DNA of 64,000 bases, from assembly GCF_000934745.1 (NCBI RefSeq), contig NZ_JYNO01000014.1, positions 1-64,000 on the forward strand, written 5' to 3'. The translations under genes and the position numbers were made by a program. Shown piece after piece: positions 32,859 through 41,920 of the stretch. How positions within the stretch are numbered: position 1 is the first letter of the stretch; every line of letters starts with the position of its first letter. Source of the stretch: Desulfonatronum thioautotrophicum (GTDB taxonomy: Bacteria; Desulfobacterota; Desulfovibrionia; Desulfovibrionales; Desulfonatronaceae). A model generated the notes under the pieces. The model had not been told where the DNA came from. It saw nothing but the letters and a program-made list of their open reading frames with translations, and searched no databases.

Positions 32859-34069
32859 GCTGGGTAGTTTTTCTGATCGGGGTTTTAGCGGTGGTTGCTT
32901 CGGGTCTGCCGGTCTTGCTGGCAAGGCGGTTTCTGCGGGATATCCGGGAAGATCTGGGGCGGAATCCGGATCGAGGGTATCGGCCCAGGGTTACCCTGAT
33001 CGTGCCGTGCAAGGGGCTGGACCCGGATTTCAATGTGAACATCCGGGCTTTTTTTGCTCAGGACTATCCGGATCTGGAACTGATCCTGGTCACGGCGACG
33101 CGTGATGATCCGGCCCATGAAGCTCTCGAAAAAATGATTCATGCCCACCCTCAGGTCCGGGCCCGGCTCCTGGTCGCGGGCATTGCAACGGGTCGCGGGC
33201 AGAAGATCAACAATCAGCTCAAGGCCGTGGCCGAGGTGGAGGCGGATACGGATGTCCTCGTGTTCATGGATTCAGACGCCCGGCCCAAGCCCGCCTTCGT
33301 TCGCCATCTGGTCCAACCCCTGGAAAACAAACAGACCGGCTTGGCCACGGGCTTCCGCTGGTACATGCCGGTTACGGGCGGGTTGTGGTCCGTTCTGCGG
33401 TCGGCCTGGAACGGCGGAGGCGTTGTCTTTCTCACGGACCCCCAGGCCAACTATGCCTGGGGCGGGGCCATGGCCATCCGTAAAGAGACATTCGAGACGT
33501 GCAGGGTTGCGGACCGTTGGCAAAATGCCTTATCCGACGACATGACCATTACCAATGCGGTGCGGAGCCGGGGACTGGGCATCCGTTTCGTGCCCCACTG
33601 CCTGGTGACCACCCACGAGGACTGCACCTTTGCCCAGATGCTGGAGTGGACCAACCGCCAGACCATTATCGCCAAGGTCTATCACCCGGCCTTGTGGTGG
33701 AAGATTGCCCTGGCTCACTGCGTGGGCAACGTCATCCTGCTGCTCGGGATGGTCTTGCTCCTTGGCTATCTCCTGGACTGGATAGCCGACCCGCTGATCC
33801 TGCTCTCCTCGCTGCTGATGCTGGCGATCATCCCCATGGAAATGCTCAACGGCCTGGTCCTGCTGCCTGCCGTTCTGGCGATGCTTCCGGAACACCGCCG
33901 GAAGCTTGTACGGCTTTTTCCGGCCTATTGCCTCCTGGCCCCCCTGGCTTCGATCCTGGCCCTGGTGAATACCATCTCTTCCTTTTTCACCAACAGGATT
34001 ACCTGGCGGGGCGTGACCTATGAAATGCGATCTCCCACGGAAACCATCGTCATTCAGGAACAGTCATGA
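32855..34069 (+). CDS. GT2-family glycosyltransferase (ceramide-glucosyltransferase/HpnI-like)
   Basis: It starts at GTG 32855, overlapping the previous stop by 4 nt; 404 residues. An N-terminal membrane helix is followed by a GT-A domain: RVTLIVPCKGLDPDFNVNIR, DVLVFMDSDARPKPAFVRHL (DxD motif), ANYAWGGAMAIRKETFE, and DDMTITNAVRSRGLGIRFVP with EWTNRQTII near the R/QxxRW position. Two to four C-terminal membrane helices follow. The order resembles ceramide glucosyltransferases and hopanoid HpnI, so a lipid acceptor is plausible. The next gene overlaps by 4 nt. Confidence 0.85.
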   Translation: MSWVVFLIGVLAVVASGLPVLLARRFLRDIREDLGRNPDRGYRPRVTLIVPCKGLDPDFNVNIRAFFAQDYPDLELILVTATRDDPAHEALEKMIHAHPQVRARLLVAGIATGRGQKINNQLKAVAEVEADTDVLVFMDSDARPKPAFVRHLVQPLENKQTGLATGFRWYMPVTGGLWSVLRSAWNGGGVVFLTDPQANYAWGGAMAIRKETFETCRVADRWQNALSDDMTITNAVRSRGLGIRFVPHCLVTTHEDCTFAQMLEWTNRQTIIAKVYHPALWWKIALAHCVGNVILLLGMVLLLGYLLDWIADPLILLSSLLMLAIIPMEMLNGLVLLPAVLAMLPEHRRKLVRLFPAYCLLAPLASILALVNTISSFFTNRITWRGVTYEMRSPTETIVIQEQS

Positions 34070-35691
34070 AACCGGATTTTGGCCTTGCCTTCAACGAATG
34101 GACAAGCCTGCTGGGACCGGCACGGGCTCGGCGCGACGAGGAGACGATAGATCGGTATGCACGCAGCACCCTACCCGAGGGCACCACGCCTAAAGGAGTG
34201 CTGTACCCTTCTTCCACCGGCGAAGTGCAAGCCATCGTGACCATTGCCCGCCAGGCGGGCATCAGCCTGTACCCCATCAGCCGGGGCAAGAATTGGGGCT
34301 ACGGCGATGCCTGCGCCGTGACCCACGGCCAGGTGATCCTGGATCTGTCCGGGATGAACCGTATCCTGGAAGTGAATCGGGAATTGGCCTACGCGGTCAT
34401 CGAGCCCGGAGTGACTCAGCAACAGCTTTACGATTACCTCCAGGAACAGGATATTCCGCTGTGGTTCGACTGCACCGGGTCAGGACCGGAAGCCAGCATT
34501 GTGGGCAACACCCTGGAGCGGGGTTTCGGGCATACTCCCTATGGGGACCACTTTCTTTACTCCTGCGGCATGGAAGTCGTGCTGGGCGACGGGCGGCTGC
34601 TGAAGACGGGGTATGGCCACTACCAGGAGGCCAAGGCCGCCCATGTGTTCAAGTGGGCCTTGGGGCCGTATCTGGACGGTTTGTTCACCCAGTCCAATCT
34701 GGGGATCGTCACAAAGCTGGGCATCTGGCTGATACCCAAGCCGGAGTGCTTTACCATGTTCTTCCTGTCCATGCCCGATGAGGATGATTTGTCGCGGATG
34801 GTGGATGCCCTGCGGCCGCTGAAACTGCGAGGGCAGGTCAAGAGTCTGGTGCATATCGGCAACGATCTGCGGATTATTTCCTCGTTCCAACGCTATCCCT
34901 GGCAGGAGGCCCAGGGCAAGACACCCTTGCCGGACGCCCTGCGCCGGGGGTTGCGGCAGAAAGGCGGGTTCGGTGCCTGGAACATCAGCGGGGCGGTTTA
35001 TGGTTCCAGGCAGGAGATCCGGGTGCTGCGTGGAGAGATTCGCAGGGCGCTTGGGGGATTGGGCCGGGTGCGCTTTGTCGGCCCCAGAGCCCAGCGGCTG
35101 GCAAAATGGCTCTGGGAGTTCCTGCGCCGCAGGGGCTGGAAGCCCGAGCTGCAAACCACGCTGGGCACACTGGTCAAGGTGGGCGGCCTGCTCCAGGGGC
35201 AGCCCACGGACGCCTTTCTCTACGGCACGCTGTGGCGCATGAGAGCAGCTGAAGATCCGGGGTCCCTGGACCCGCTGGACAACAACGTCGGGTTGATGTG
35301 GATCTCCCCGATCATGCCCATGACCGGGGCCGCGGCCCAGGACCTGGTGCAGCGGATCACCCCGATTTTTACGCGCTTCGGGTTCGAGCCGCTGATCACC
35401 GTGTCCCTGATCACGGAACGGGCCATGGTCGCCGTGACCACCATTGCCTATGACCGGAGCAGTCCGGAAGAAACGGACAGGGCCCGGCAGTGCTACGAGA
35501 CCTTGTTCCTGGAGATCATGCGTGCGGGATATGCGCCGTATCGGGCATCCATCGCCTCCATGGCCCACTTGGCCGAGGGCTCGGAGGTTTTCTGGGATGT
35601 GGTCCACGAATTGAAGCAGACCCTGGACCCGGGCATGGTTCTGGCCCGGGGCCGCTATGACCCCGTCGGGGTCCGAAAATCCTCACAGTGA
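34066..35691 (+). CDS. VAO/PCMH-family FAD-dependent oxidase (4-cresol-dehydrogenase-like)
   Basis: The 541-residue product has the FAD-binding PCMH fold: LYPISRGKNWGYGDACAVTH, VILDLSGMNRILEVN, YAVIEPGVTQQQLYDYLQ, then GNTLERGFGHTPYGDHFLYS with CGMEVVLGDGRLLKTGYGHY and GLFTQSNLGIVTKLGIWLIP. The RGKNWGYG, GxTPYGDHF and FTQxNxGIxTKxGxWLxPKP segments are those of p-cresol methylhydroxylase and vanillyl-alcohol oxidase. The partner cytochrome of PCMH is not encoded nearby. Overlaps of 4 nt upstream place it in one operon with the glycosyltransferase. Oxidation of a phenol-like or polyol substrate is possible; the true substrate is unknown. Confidence 0.82.
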   Translation: MKPDFGLAFNEWTSLLGPARARRDEETIDRYARSTLPEGTTPKGVLYPSSTGEVQAIVTIARQAGISLYPISRGKNWGYGDACAVTHGQVILDLSGMNRILEVNRELAYAVIEPGVTQQQLYDYLQEQDIPLWFDCTGSGPEASIVGNTLERGFGHTPYGDHFLYSCGMEVVLGDGRLLKTGYGHYQEAKAAHVFKWALGPYLDGLFTQSNLGIVTKLGIWLIPKPECFTMFFLSMPDEDDLSRMVDALRPLKLRGQVKSLVHIGNDLRIISSFQRYPWQEAQGKTPLPDALRRGLRQKGGFGAWNISGAVYGSRQEIRVLRGEIRRALGGLGRVRFVGPRAQRLAKWLWEFLRRRGWKPELQTTLGTLVKVGGLLQGQPTDAFLYGTLWRMRAAEDPGSLDPLDNNVGLMWISPIMPMTGAAAQDLVQRITPIFTRFGFEPLITVSLITERAMVAVTTIAYDRSSPEETDRARQCYETLFLEIMRAGYAPYRASIASMAHLAEGSEVFWDVVHELKQTLDPGMVLARGRYDPVGVRKSSQ

Positions 35692-35752
35692 TGGTTCAGG
35701 GTGGCATAATGGAGCGAGTCGCCAGGCAGCTTTCAGGAGGCGATTGAGCAGG

Positions 35753-38032
35753 ATGGCCCCAGCCCTTCAGTGGATAGTCCGCTTTGCCGTGCGCAACCCC
35801 ATGGCGGCGCTTGTCCTGAGCGTCCTCGTGGGGTCGTTTTTTTTGTTCCAGATCCCTCGCATCCAGACCATCGACAACGTCGACTACTTCATCGTCGATG
35901 ATGACCCTGATTTTGCGTATTATCAGGAAATCCGCTCCTTCTTTGGTGAGGATGAGTTTTTCGTCGTTGCCTTCAGCCAGCCGGATGTCTTTACCCGGCA
36001 AAATCTGGAGCTGCTTCAGGAATTGACGGAGTATTTCCAGCGGCATGCGGGGATTCGGGACGTGCGTAGCCTAGCCAGCGTCGATTATGTGGACGGGGCC
36101 CAGGAATATTTCGATGTCCGGCCCTTTCTGGAAACCATCCCGGATACCCCGGCCACATTGAGCGTCTTGCGCGAACAGGCCCTGTCCACGCCGCTCTATC
36201 TGGACAACCTGCTTTCCCGGGACGGTAGGACGGCCGCGGTCATCGTCTTTCCGTATGAATTTCCGGACGATGCCGGATTCCGGAAACGGCTGCTCCAGGA
36301 GGCTGCCGAGCTGCTGGGGCGCCTTGAACGGGATGACCTGCAATTCCACCTGGCCGGCAACACCGTATCCAATGTGCATCTCAGCCAGGCCGTGCAGCGG
36401 GATCTGGCCGTTTTCATCCCCCTGACCTATCTGTTGGTGGCTCTGGTGATGATGGGTGTTTTCCGCAGCATCCAGTTGACCATCCTGGGCATGGTCAGCA
36501 TCTCCGTCTGTGTGGGGAGCACCATCGGTTTCATGGCACTGCTGGAAATCCCGATGCACAACCTGACCTCGGTCATCCCCTCCCTGGCCATGGCCCTGGC
36601 CCTGGCCGACACGGTGCACATTTTTTCCCGCCTTGAGGCCAAGGCCGTGCGCGCTTTCCAGAGCTGGCCGGAGGCCCTGGAAGATATTTTGGGCAGGCTG
36701 GTCATGCCTTGTTTTCTGACCTCGCTGACCACGGCCGTCGGTTTCCTCTCGCTGTCCGTCAGCGACATCCAGCCGATCCGGGAGTTTGCCTACGTTGCAG
36801 CCATGGGCATGGTTTTCAAGTTCTTCTTTTCCTTTCTTTTTCTTGCCCCGCTCCTGGCGTTGCGCAAGCCCGCGGCAATTTTTCGGGACAAGCATGAATA
36901 CCGGAGAATGTCCCGTGTCCTGACGTGGATCAGTGCCTTGGTTCGACGGCACTATGTGTGGGTCAATCTGGTTTTCCTGGCCGTCCTTGTGGCCAGCATC
37001 GGCTTTTCCAGCCGGATTCAGGTGGAAACCAATCTTGTGGAGTACTTCAAGCAGGGGAGCACCCTGCGCAAGGACCTGGATTTTGTGCAGCAGAACCTGA
37101 GCGGCGTGGCCATCCTGGATCTCTCCCTGCGCGGGAAGGAAATCGAGGCATTCGCCGCGCCGGAACATCTGCAATTGCTGGACAGAATCCAGTCCTTTCT
37201 GCTCACCCTGGATGGGGTGGACGCCACGCTCTCCTTTGCGGACTTCGTCAAGGACATGCACAAGTCTTTTCATGATGAAGACCCTGAATACCACGTCATC
37301 CCGGATGACGCGAACCTCATCGCCCAGTATCTTCTGCTCTACGACTCCAGCGATATTGATGATTATATCACCCCGACCTTCGACCATGCCCGGATCATGG
37401 TTCGGCTCTCGGAAACCAGTTCGGCCAAGCAGGCGGAGCTGATCCAGGCTGTCCAGGAATTTCTGGACCACCAGGAAGCCGGGGGGATTGCGGTGCGCAT
37501 CACCGGAAACGTTGTGCAGCAGGTCAATGTGATTCAGGCTCTGGTCCGCGGTCTTTTCGCCAGCCTGGCCATTGCCGTGGTGGTCATCGGTGCGGTCATG
37601 CTTTTTGCTCTGGGTTCGGTGAAGATCGGGCTGCTCAGCCTGATCCCGAACCTCTTTCCACTGGTGATGACCTTCGGGTTCATGGGCCTGCTGGGCATTC
37701 CCCTGGATACTTCCACGGCCCTGATTGCCGTGGTGGCCCTGGGCATTGCCGTGGACGACACGATCCACTTCTTGACCGAGTACAATTCGCAACGGTCCAT
37801 GAACCGCCCCGTGAGTGAGGCATTGCACCAGGCCATCCTGCTCAAGGGGATGCCGATCATCGCCACGTCCATTATCCTGGCCATCGGTTTCGGTGTCCTG
37901 GTCTTCAGCAGCTTCATCCCCACCATCTATTTTGGTCTGTTGAGTATCGGGGTGATGCTCACCGCATTGGTGGGCGACTTGTTTCTGCTGCCTGCTGTCA
38001 TGTTGTTGCGCAACGGGGCGGAGCGGGGCTGA
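35753..38032 (+). CDS. MMPL/RND-family transporter
   Basis: ATG 35753, with AGGAGG 12 nt upstream and lying after the previous stop, gives 759 residues; an earlier in-frame start at 35657 would overlap the oxidase. The protein has two halves, each with a single helix, a periplasmic loop and five helices, as in MMPL/RND permeases: VIPSLAMALALADTVHIFSR in the first and AVVALGIAVDDTIHFLTEYN in the second. The latter carry the D-T/D-x-x-x-H/F motifs of hydrophobe exporters. Related proteins move lipids or hydrophobic metabolites and often sit with LolA-like and outer-membrane proteins. Both are encoded convergently here. Confidence 0.88.
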   Translation: MAPALQWIVRFAVRNPMAALVLSVLVGSFFLFQIPRIQTIDNVDYFIVDDDPDFAYYQEIRSFFGEDEFFVVAFSQPDVFTRQNLELLQELTEYFQRHAGIRDVRSLASVDYVDGAQEYFDVRPFLETIPDTPATLSVLREQALSTPLYLDNLLSRDGRTAAVIVFPYEFPDDAGFRKRLLQEAAELLGRLERDDLQFHLAGNTVSNVHLSQAVQRDLAVFIPLTYLLVALVMMGVFRSIQLTILGMVSISVCVGSTIGFMALLEIPMHNLTSVIPSLAMALALADTVHIFSRLEAKAVRAFQSWPEALEDILGRLVMPCFLTSLTTAVGFLSLSVSDIQPIREFAYVAAMGMVFKFFFSFLFLAPLLALRKPAAIFRDKHEYRRMSRVLTWISALVRRHYVWVNLVFLAVLVASIGFSSRIQVETNLVEYFKQGSTLRKDLDFVQQNLSGVAILDLSLRGKEIEAFAAPEHLQLLDRIQSFLLTLDGVDATLSFADFVKDMHKSFHDEDPEYHVIPDDANLIAQYLLLYDSSDIDDYITPTFDHARIMVRLSETSSAKQAELIQAVQEFLDHQEAGGIAVRITGNVVQQVNVIQALVRGLFASLAIAVVVIGAVMLFALGSVKIGLLSLIPNLFPLVMTFGFMGLLGIPLDTSTALIAVVALGIAVDDTIHFLTEYNSQRSMNRPVSEALHQAILLKGMPIIATSIILAIGFGVLVFSSFIPTIYFGLLSIGVMLTALVGDLFLLPAVMLLRNGAERG

Positions 38033-38058
38033 GAGGTGGGAAACTTCGCTGGAATGGA

Positions 38059-40014
38059 TCAGAAAAAGTACTTGATCAGCAGGTAGGCCTGGTCATTGTC
38101 CTGGTATTGGCCCAACAGGGTATTTCCTGAGCCGTCGAAAATGTCCAAGCCAACGGTGATTTCCCAATTCCGAAAATAGCGGACCACGAGGTGGGGATTG
38201 ATGAACGAGCTGTTCTCCTGGATGTTGTAATAGTAACGGAAAATGCCCTCCAGGTTTCCTCTCCAGAATTCCTTGCTCAATTCTCCATTGATGGAATAGT
38301 CGTTGCGTTTCCAGTAGAGGATTGCCGGATCATATTCCAGAATATGATGATGTCCTATCTGCAGGTTGGCATACCAGTCCGACTCGCCGATGTAATCCAC
38401 GCCAATGACGGAATGGATCACCGGCTTGTCCGTGGAGACAAGAGTTTCGGTCAAAAAGGCGCGACGGTCGCTGTAGGCGGCCTCACCCCGGAGGCCGAAG
38501 CGGCCGAGAGCCGTTTCCATCTCCAGGCCAAGCGTGTGCGACCGTCTGAATTCGGAGGTGATATGGTGCGTTGCGGGAATATCTTCCTGTGGTAATCCCT
38601 GGATGGCGTCAATATCCGGAAAACTGAGGATATAGGGGAGTTTGTCCCAGGCGTACAAATAGCTCACGGCAGTGTCCCAGTTTTTCAACGACCGGGAAAG
38701 TCGAAGCCCCCAGTCCCCATTTCCGATCTGGCGGGGCGGCTTCTGCTCACTCACGGAGAGCAGGTCGTCATTGGGAATGGGCAAGGCAGCTTGCTGCATC
38801 ATCTGCCGGAAATCCCGCTGCATCGGCCCGAAAATGGCCCAGGGCGTCCCGAAATAGTCCACCTTGTCCGGTTCGAATACCGGGATGTAAATGCCCTCCA
38901 CCGTCAGCCAGTCCCCGAAATACCGCACCCGGGCCATCCAGTTGGGGATTTTGCGTTCTTCCAGCTCCGGAAGCATGAACTCCCGCAGGTCCTGGGGATT
39001 GATATTGTCCACCGGGCTGATGCCATCGGTCTTACCCCAGCGCACCCGCTGCCTGCCAAGGCGGATCTCCCAGGGGTTGCGGGACCAGTGCATGTACCCT
39101 TCGTAAAGCTCCAGGTCGTAATCATCGGTGCTGGATTCCGGTCCGAACCAAAGATAGTCTGACTGCACCGAGGCCAGAAAAAAAAGGTTTTCAGGCGCTG
39201 TGGCAAGAGGAGCCTGCATTGCCGTCAAGTCAGGTGTCCACTTGCCTTCGAGTCGGATTCTGTTGCGCAGCATCTGGGTCTGCTCAGTGTCGTGGTCTTT
39301 TCGGATGTCCTGAGCGGCTTTCAGTTCCACGAACCCGCTCAGGTCGATGGTCTTCGGCAGAGTGGACCAATCATCCGCAGCTTTTTCGTACTGTGGGGCA
39401 GTGTCGCCAAAGAGCAGAATTGTCCCTGCTGACTTCGGGGTATCGGGCGTGTTTGCGCCGGGGAAGTGGAGTTCGGCGGCCGGTTCCGGAGAGAAGGATG
39501 TGACCGGGTTAATGAGGGAATCCGTCGAGAGTGCTTCGACCGGCAAGGAAGACTTGAAGATGACCACGTCGTAGGTCGCCTGCTCGTCCACCATGGGCCG
39601 GGATGCGGTCAGCAGCGGCAGGGGATGGTGCAGATCCAGCACGATGCGGACCGTGTCCGGCCTGAACTGCCCGGCTCGTATCCCGATGACCGCGGGGTGG
39701 GAGGCCGAGGCTTCGCGCTGCGCTTCAGGATGGAGCCGCGCGGGGGTGATGTCCACGACGTTGCGGTCTGGATTGTCCAGCGAGAAGGTGTGGATGGTAC
39801 TGGGTTCGCTGGAAAGGGAAATGGCCACAAGTTCGCCGTTTGCCCCAGGGGCAAGGGTCACCAGCGGTAATTCCGGCTGCTTGGCTCCCAGGCTTGGGGG
39901 AGCAAAGGCCAGGAGGATCAGCAGGGCTGCCGGCAAAAGGTATAGTAGGCGAGGGTGATTTCGATACATGCCAAGAGTGTTGCTTCTATGTTTTGGACGG
40001 TTGTCAATCATCAC
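38059..40014 (-). CDS. AMIN-domain outer-membrane beta-barrel protein
   Basis: The 651-residue product starts at GTG 40014; ATG 40011 or ATG 39969 are alternatives, and none has a clear Shine-Dalgarno sequence. A signal peptide (LLYLLPAALLILLAFAPPSL) is followed by an AMIN-like domain at about 55-150 (GELVAISLSSEPSTIHTFSL, VVDITPARL, VIGIRAGQFRPDTVRIVLDL). The second part is a DUF1302-like barrel with WEIRLGRQRVRWGKTDGISP, ISPVDNINPQDLREFMLPEL and a C-terminal AYLLIKYFF. The barrel family accompanies MMPL transporters. The AMIN domain suggests envelope or peptidoglycan anchoring. Confidence 0.78.
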   Translation of the reverse strand: MMIDNRPKHRSNTLGMYRNHPRLLYLLPAALLILLAFAPPSLGAKQPELPLVTLAPGANGELVAISLSSEPSTIHTFSLDNPDRNVVDITPARLHPEAQREASASHPAVIGIRAGQFRPDTVRIVLDLHHPLPLLTASRPMVDEQATYDVVIFKSSLPVEALSTDSLINPVTSFSPEPAAELHFPGANTPDTPKSAGTILLFGDTAPQYEKAADDWSTLPKTIDLSGFVELKAAQDIRKDHDTEQTQMLRNRIRLEGKWTPDLTAMQAPLATAPENLFFLASVQSDYLWFGPESSTDDYDLELYEGYMHWSRNPWEIRLGRQRVRWGKTDGISPVDNINPQDLREFMLPELEERKIPNWMARVRYFGDWLTVEGIYIPVFEPDKVDYFGTPWAIFGPMQRDFRQMMQQAALPIPNDDLLSVSEQKPPRQIGNGDWGLRLSRSLKNWDTAVSYLYAWDKLPYILSFPDIDAIQGLPQEDIPATHHITSEFRRSHTLGLEMETALGRFGLRGEAAYSDRRAFLTETLVSTDKPVIHSVIGVDYIGESDWYANLQIGHHHILEYDPAILYWKRNDYSINGELSKEFWRGNLEGIFRYYYNIQENSSFINPHLVVRYFRNWEITVGLDIFDGSGNTLLGQYQDNDQAYLLIKYFF

Positions 40015-40040
40015 GTCATCATTTCAGGAGTGAGGCAACC

Positions 40041-40074
40041 TTTTTGAAAGCAGCTTTTTCCCTGCTTTCAAAAA
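40041..40074. terminator. Hairpin between the LolA-like and barrel genes
   Basis: TTTTTGAAAGCAG (40041-40053) pairs with CTGCTTTCAAAAA (40062-40074) around an 8-nt loop. With T and A runs on the two sides it could end transcripts in either direction. It may lower expression of the barrel gene relative to the upstream genes. Confidence 0.6.
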
Positions 40075-40199
40075 ATGTTTTCCTTGGTGCACTTGGCGCC
40101 TTGAGCGAAGCGAGCGGTTCAACTCTTGGCTTTTTATAGCGCGGCATGTCCATGAAAGGCCCAAGAATGGATAGTCGCCATGAGGCATACCAACCGATT

Positions 40200-40979
40200 T
40201 CACCAATTCTCCAAATTCTGCTGCGTAAACAAACTCTCCGGCAGACCGACATTGTACTCGATGCTCCGGGTTTCCAGGACCGTGCTGTGGCCGGAAGTCA
40301 GGTCCTCCATGATCACCCTGGTCTCGGTCCAGATGCCCTGGATATTTTCCAGGCGTTGGACCCGGTACTGCTTGACGTGCCGGTCGCGCTGGTCGAAAAA
40401 GTTGATTTTCAGGGGGACATGAAGATCCTTGGCCACCCAAAGGCGAATCAGGGAGTATTGGGAGTCGCTGGAGGGCTTGGGGCGGCTCTCCAGTATCCAT
40501 GTCTCCACACCCTCGATTGTCTCGCTGCCCGTGACGGCATGCTCGGAGTCGTCCACGGGGCGGCGCTCCATGTCCTCGTAGGTGAAGTCCGTGTTTACGA
40601 AGCTGCGCCCCTTTTGGGTCGCGGCGATGCGCCGGGTGCGGTTCAGGGCCGGCAGGTAGAGGAACTGCTCGGTCCCGCCCTGGCCGTCCTCGATGGACAG
40701 GAAGCCGGTGCCGCTGATGTCCGCCGGGGAGGTAAAGCGGATGAAGGTCATCAGGATCGGCCCGTCTTCCCGGGTCAGGACCTCCATCTCCCGAATCCGG
40801 GACTGGCCCCGGGCGCTGATCAATTCCATGCGCACCAGGGAACGCGAATCCTGGCCGACATCCCGGTCGTGAACATACTGGGCCAGTTCTCGGCCCGTCG
40901 GAGCATCTGGAGGCAAGGCCCAGAGCGCCATGGGCCAAAGAAGCAGGGCGATGAGCAGTTTGGTGGCCGTGGTGATCAC
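40200..40979 (-). CDS. LolA-like outer-membrane lipoprotein-sorting protein
   Basis: GTG 40979, with GGAG 6 nt upstream, gives 259 residues; the longer open frame has no leader. A signal peptide (LLIALLLWPMALW) is followed by a LolA-like beta-sheet domain: SLVRMELISARGQSRIREME, MTFIRFTSPADISGTGFLSI, QFLYLPALNRTRRIAATQKG, SFVNTDFTYEDMERR and LWVAKDLHVPLKINFFDQRD. This is the PF17131-type family regularly encoded with MMPL transporters and DUF1302-like barrels. It should carry a lipid or lipidated cargo across the periplasm. It lies 38 nt after the second FeeM-like gene. Confidence 0.85.
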   Translation of the reverse strand: MITTATKLLIALLLWPMALWALPPDAPTGRELAQYVHDRDVGQDSRSLVRMELISARGQSRIREMEVLTREDGPILMTFIRFTSPADISGTGFLSIEDGQGGTEQFLYLPALNRTRRIAATQKGRSFVNTDFTYEDMERRPVDDSEHAVTGSETIEGVETWILESRPKPSSDSQYSLIRLWVAKDLHVPLKINFFDQRDRHVKQYRVQRLENIQGIWTETRVIMEDLTSGHSTVLETRSIEYNVGLPESLFTQQNLENW

Positions 40980-41017
40980 GGGGGACTCCGGGATTGTGTT
41001 TGTTACTGATAAACCGT

Positions 41018-41917
41018 CTACTGCAGCCTCGAAAATCCAACTGGACGAAGACTGCCCGGCAGGCTTGGATAGAAGGCGGTCAGAAAGCGTTCCTGGGAGG
41101 CGGAGAGGGCGTCCCAAAGCCGGGGTTTGAGTTGAAAAAAATGGTTGATCACTTCCGGGGGCATGATCTTGCGTCGCGGTAAACACCTGGACTCGATGGG
41201 CTGCTGAGGCTTTGGGGTTGAGCCGCAAAAAAATGCGTTCAGATCGCTCTCGAAGTCGTAGCCATTGTAAGCCTGCTGGGAGCGCCGGGCCAGGTTGTCC
41301 AGGTTGAGACGCAAAGCCACCGCCGGAGCGTCGACTTCCGGATAATAGCGTTCCGCCCCCATGTCCTCGAAAAGGAAAATGGTTTTATAGAAGGCGACAT
41401 GTTTGGGATTGACCATGATGCACAGGTCGTTGACCCCCGCATGCATGGAGTAGCGCAAAATGGCCCTGGAAAGGTAGATGAACAGACACTCCCAGCGGTT
41501 GGCCGAGTGGGTGGCCAACGCGGATATTTCGGCGACCTTGCGCCGCTGGGCGCGCAGCTTGTCCAGCTCTCGTCTGTACAGGACATCCATGGGCAAACCG
41601 AACAGCTTGCTGTCCATAACCTGGGTCACGGTGGAAATCACCTGCAGGTACTCGCGGAAAAGAAATGTCGTGGTTTGCGGTAGCAGGGAGTAAATGGTGA
41701 AATGCAGGGGAACGGTGGCCGTGGGTTCCAGATAGCCGGCCTTGACGTACTCTTGGTGGACCAGGGAAAAAGATTGTTCAAAGTCCTCTCGTTCCTCGGC
41801 CAGTTTGAGATTGGGGCGGTCGATATTGTCCAGGTTGACCTTGAGTAGTGACGACCGACGGATGCGGATGCTGCGACGGCGTTCGATGGATTGGGATTCC
41901 AGAGGGTGTATGGCCAT
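41018..41917 (-). CDS. FeeM-like N-acyltransferase, second paralog
   Basis: The 299-residue protein has the FeeM/GNAT-like core: FSLVHQEYVKAGYLEP, STVTQVMDSKLFGLPMDVLY, RKVAEISALATHSANR and LCIMVNPKHVAFYKTIFLFE. The last block (xxMVNPKHxxFYxxxFxFxxxG) is a signature shared with N-acyl-amino-acid synthases and the PEP-CTERM-associated acyltransferases (TIGR03694). An N-terminal stretch of basic residues (RRRSIRIRRSSLLKVNLDNI) is conserved with its neighbour. It lies 3 nt after the first paralog. An acyl-ACP donor and an amine acceptor are expected, not shown. Confidence 0.8.
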   Translation of the reverse strand: MAIHPLESQSIERRRSIRIRRSSLLKVNLDNIDRPNLKLAEEREDFEQSFSLVHQEYVKAGYLEPTATVPLHFTIYSLLPQTTTFLFREYLQVISTVTQVMDSKLFGLPMDVLYRRELDKLRAQRRKVAEISALATHSANRWECLFIYLSRAILRYSMHAGVNDLCIMVNPKHVAFYKTIFLFEDMGAERYYPEVDAPAVALRLNLDNLARRSQQAYNGYDFESDLNAFFCGSTPKPQQPIESRCLPRRKIMPPEVINHFFQLKPRLWDALSASQERFLTAFYPSLPGSLRPVGFSRLQ

Positions 41918-41920
41918 GTG

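Noticed and set aside
36071-37828. Long minus-strand open frame (585 codons) opposite the MMPL gene
   Set aside because: The plus-strand MMPL protein has clear family motifs; the antisense frame is rich in H, Q and G and resembles no family. It reflects GC-rich codon use.
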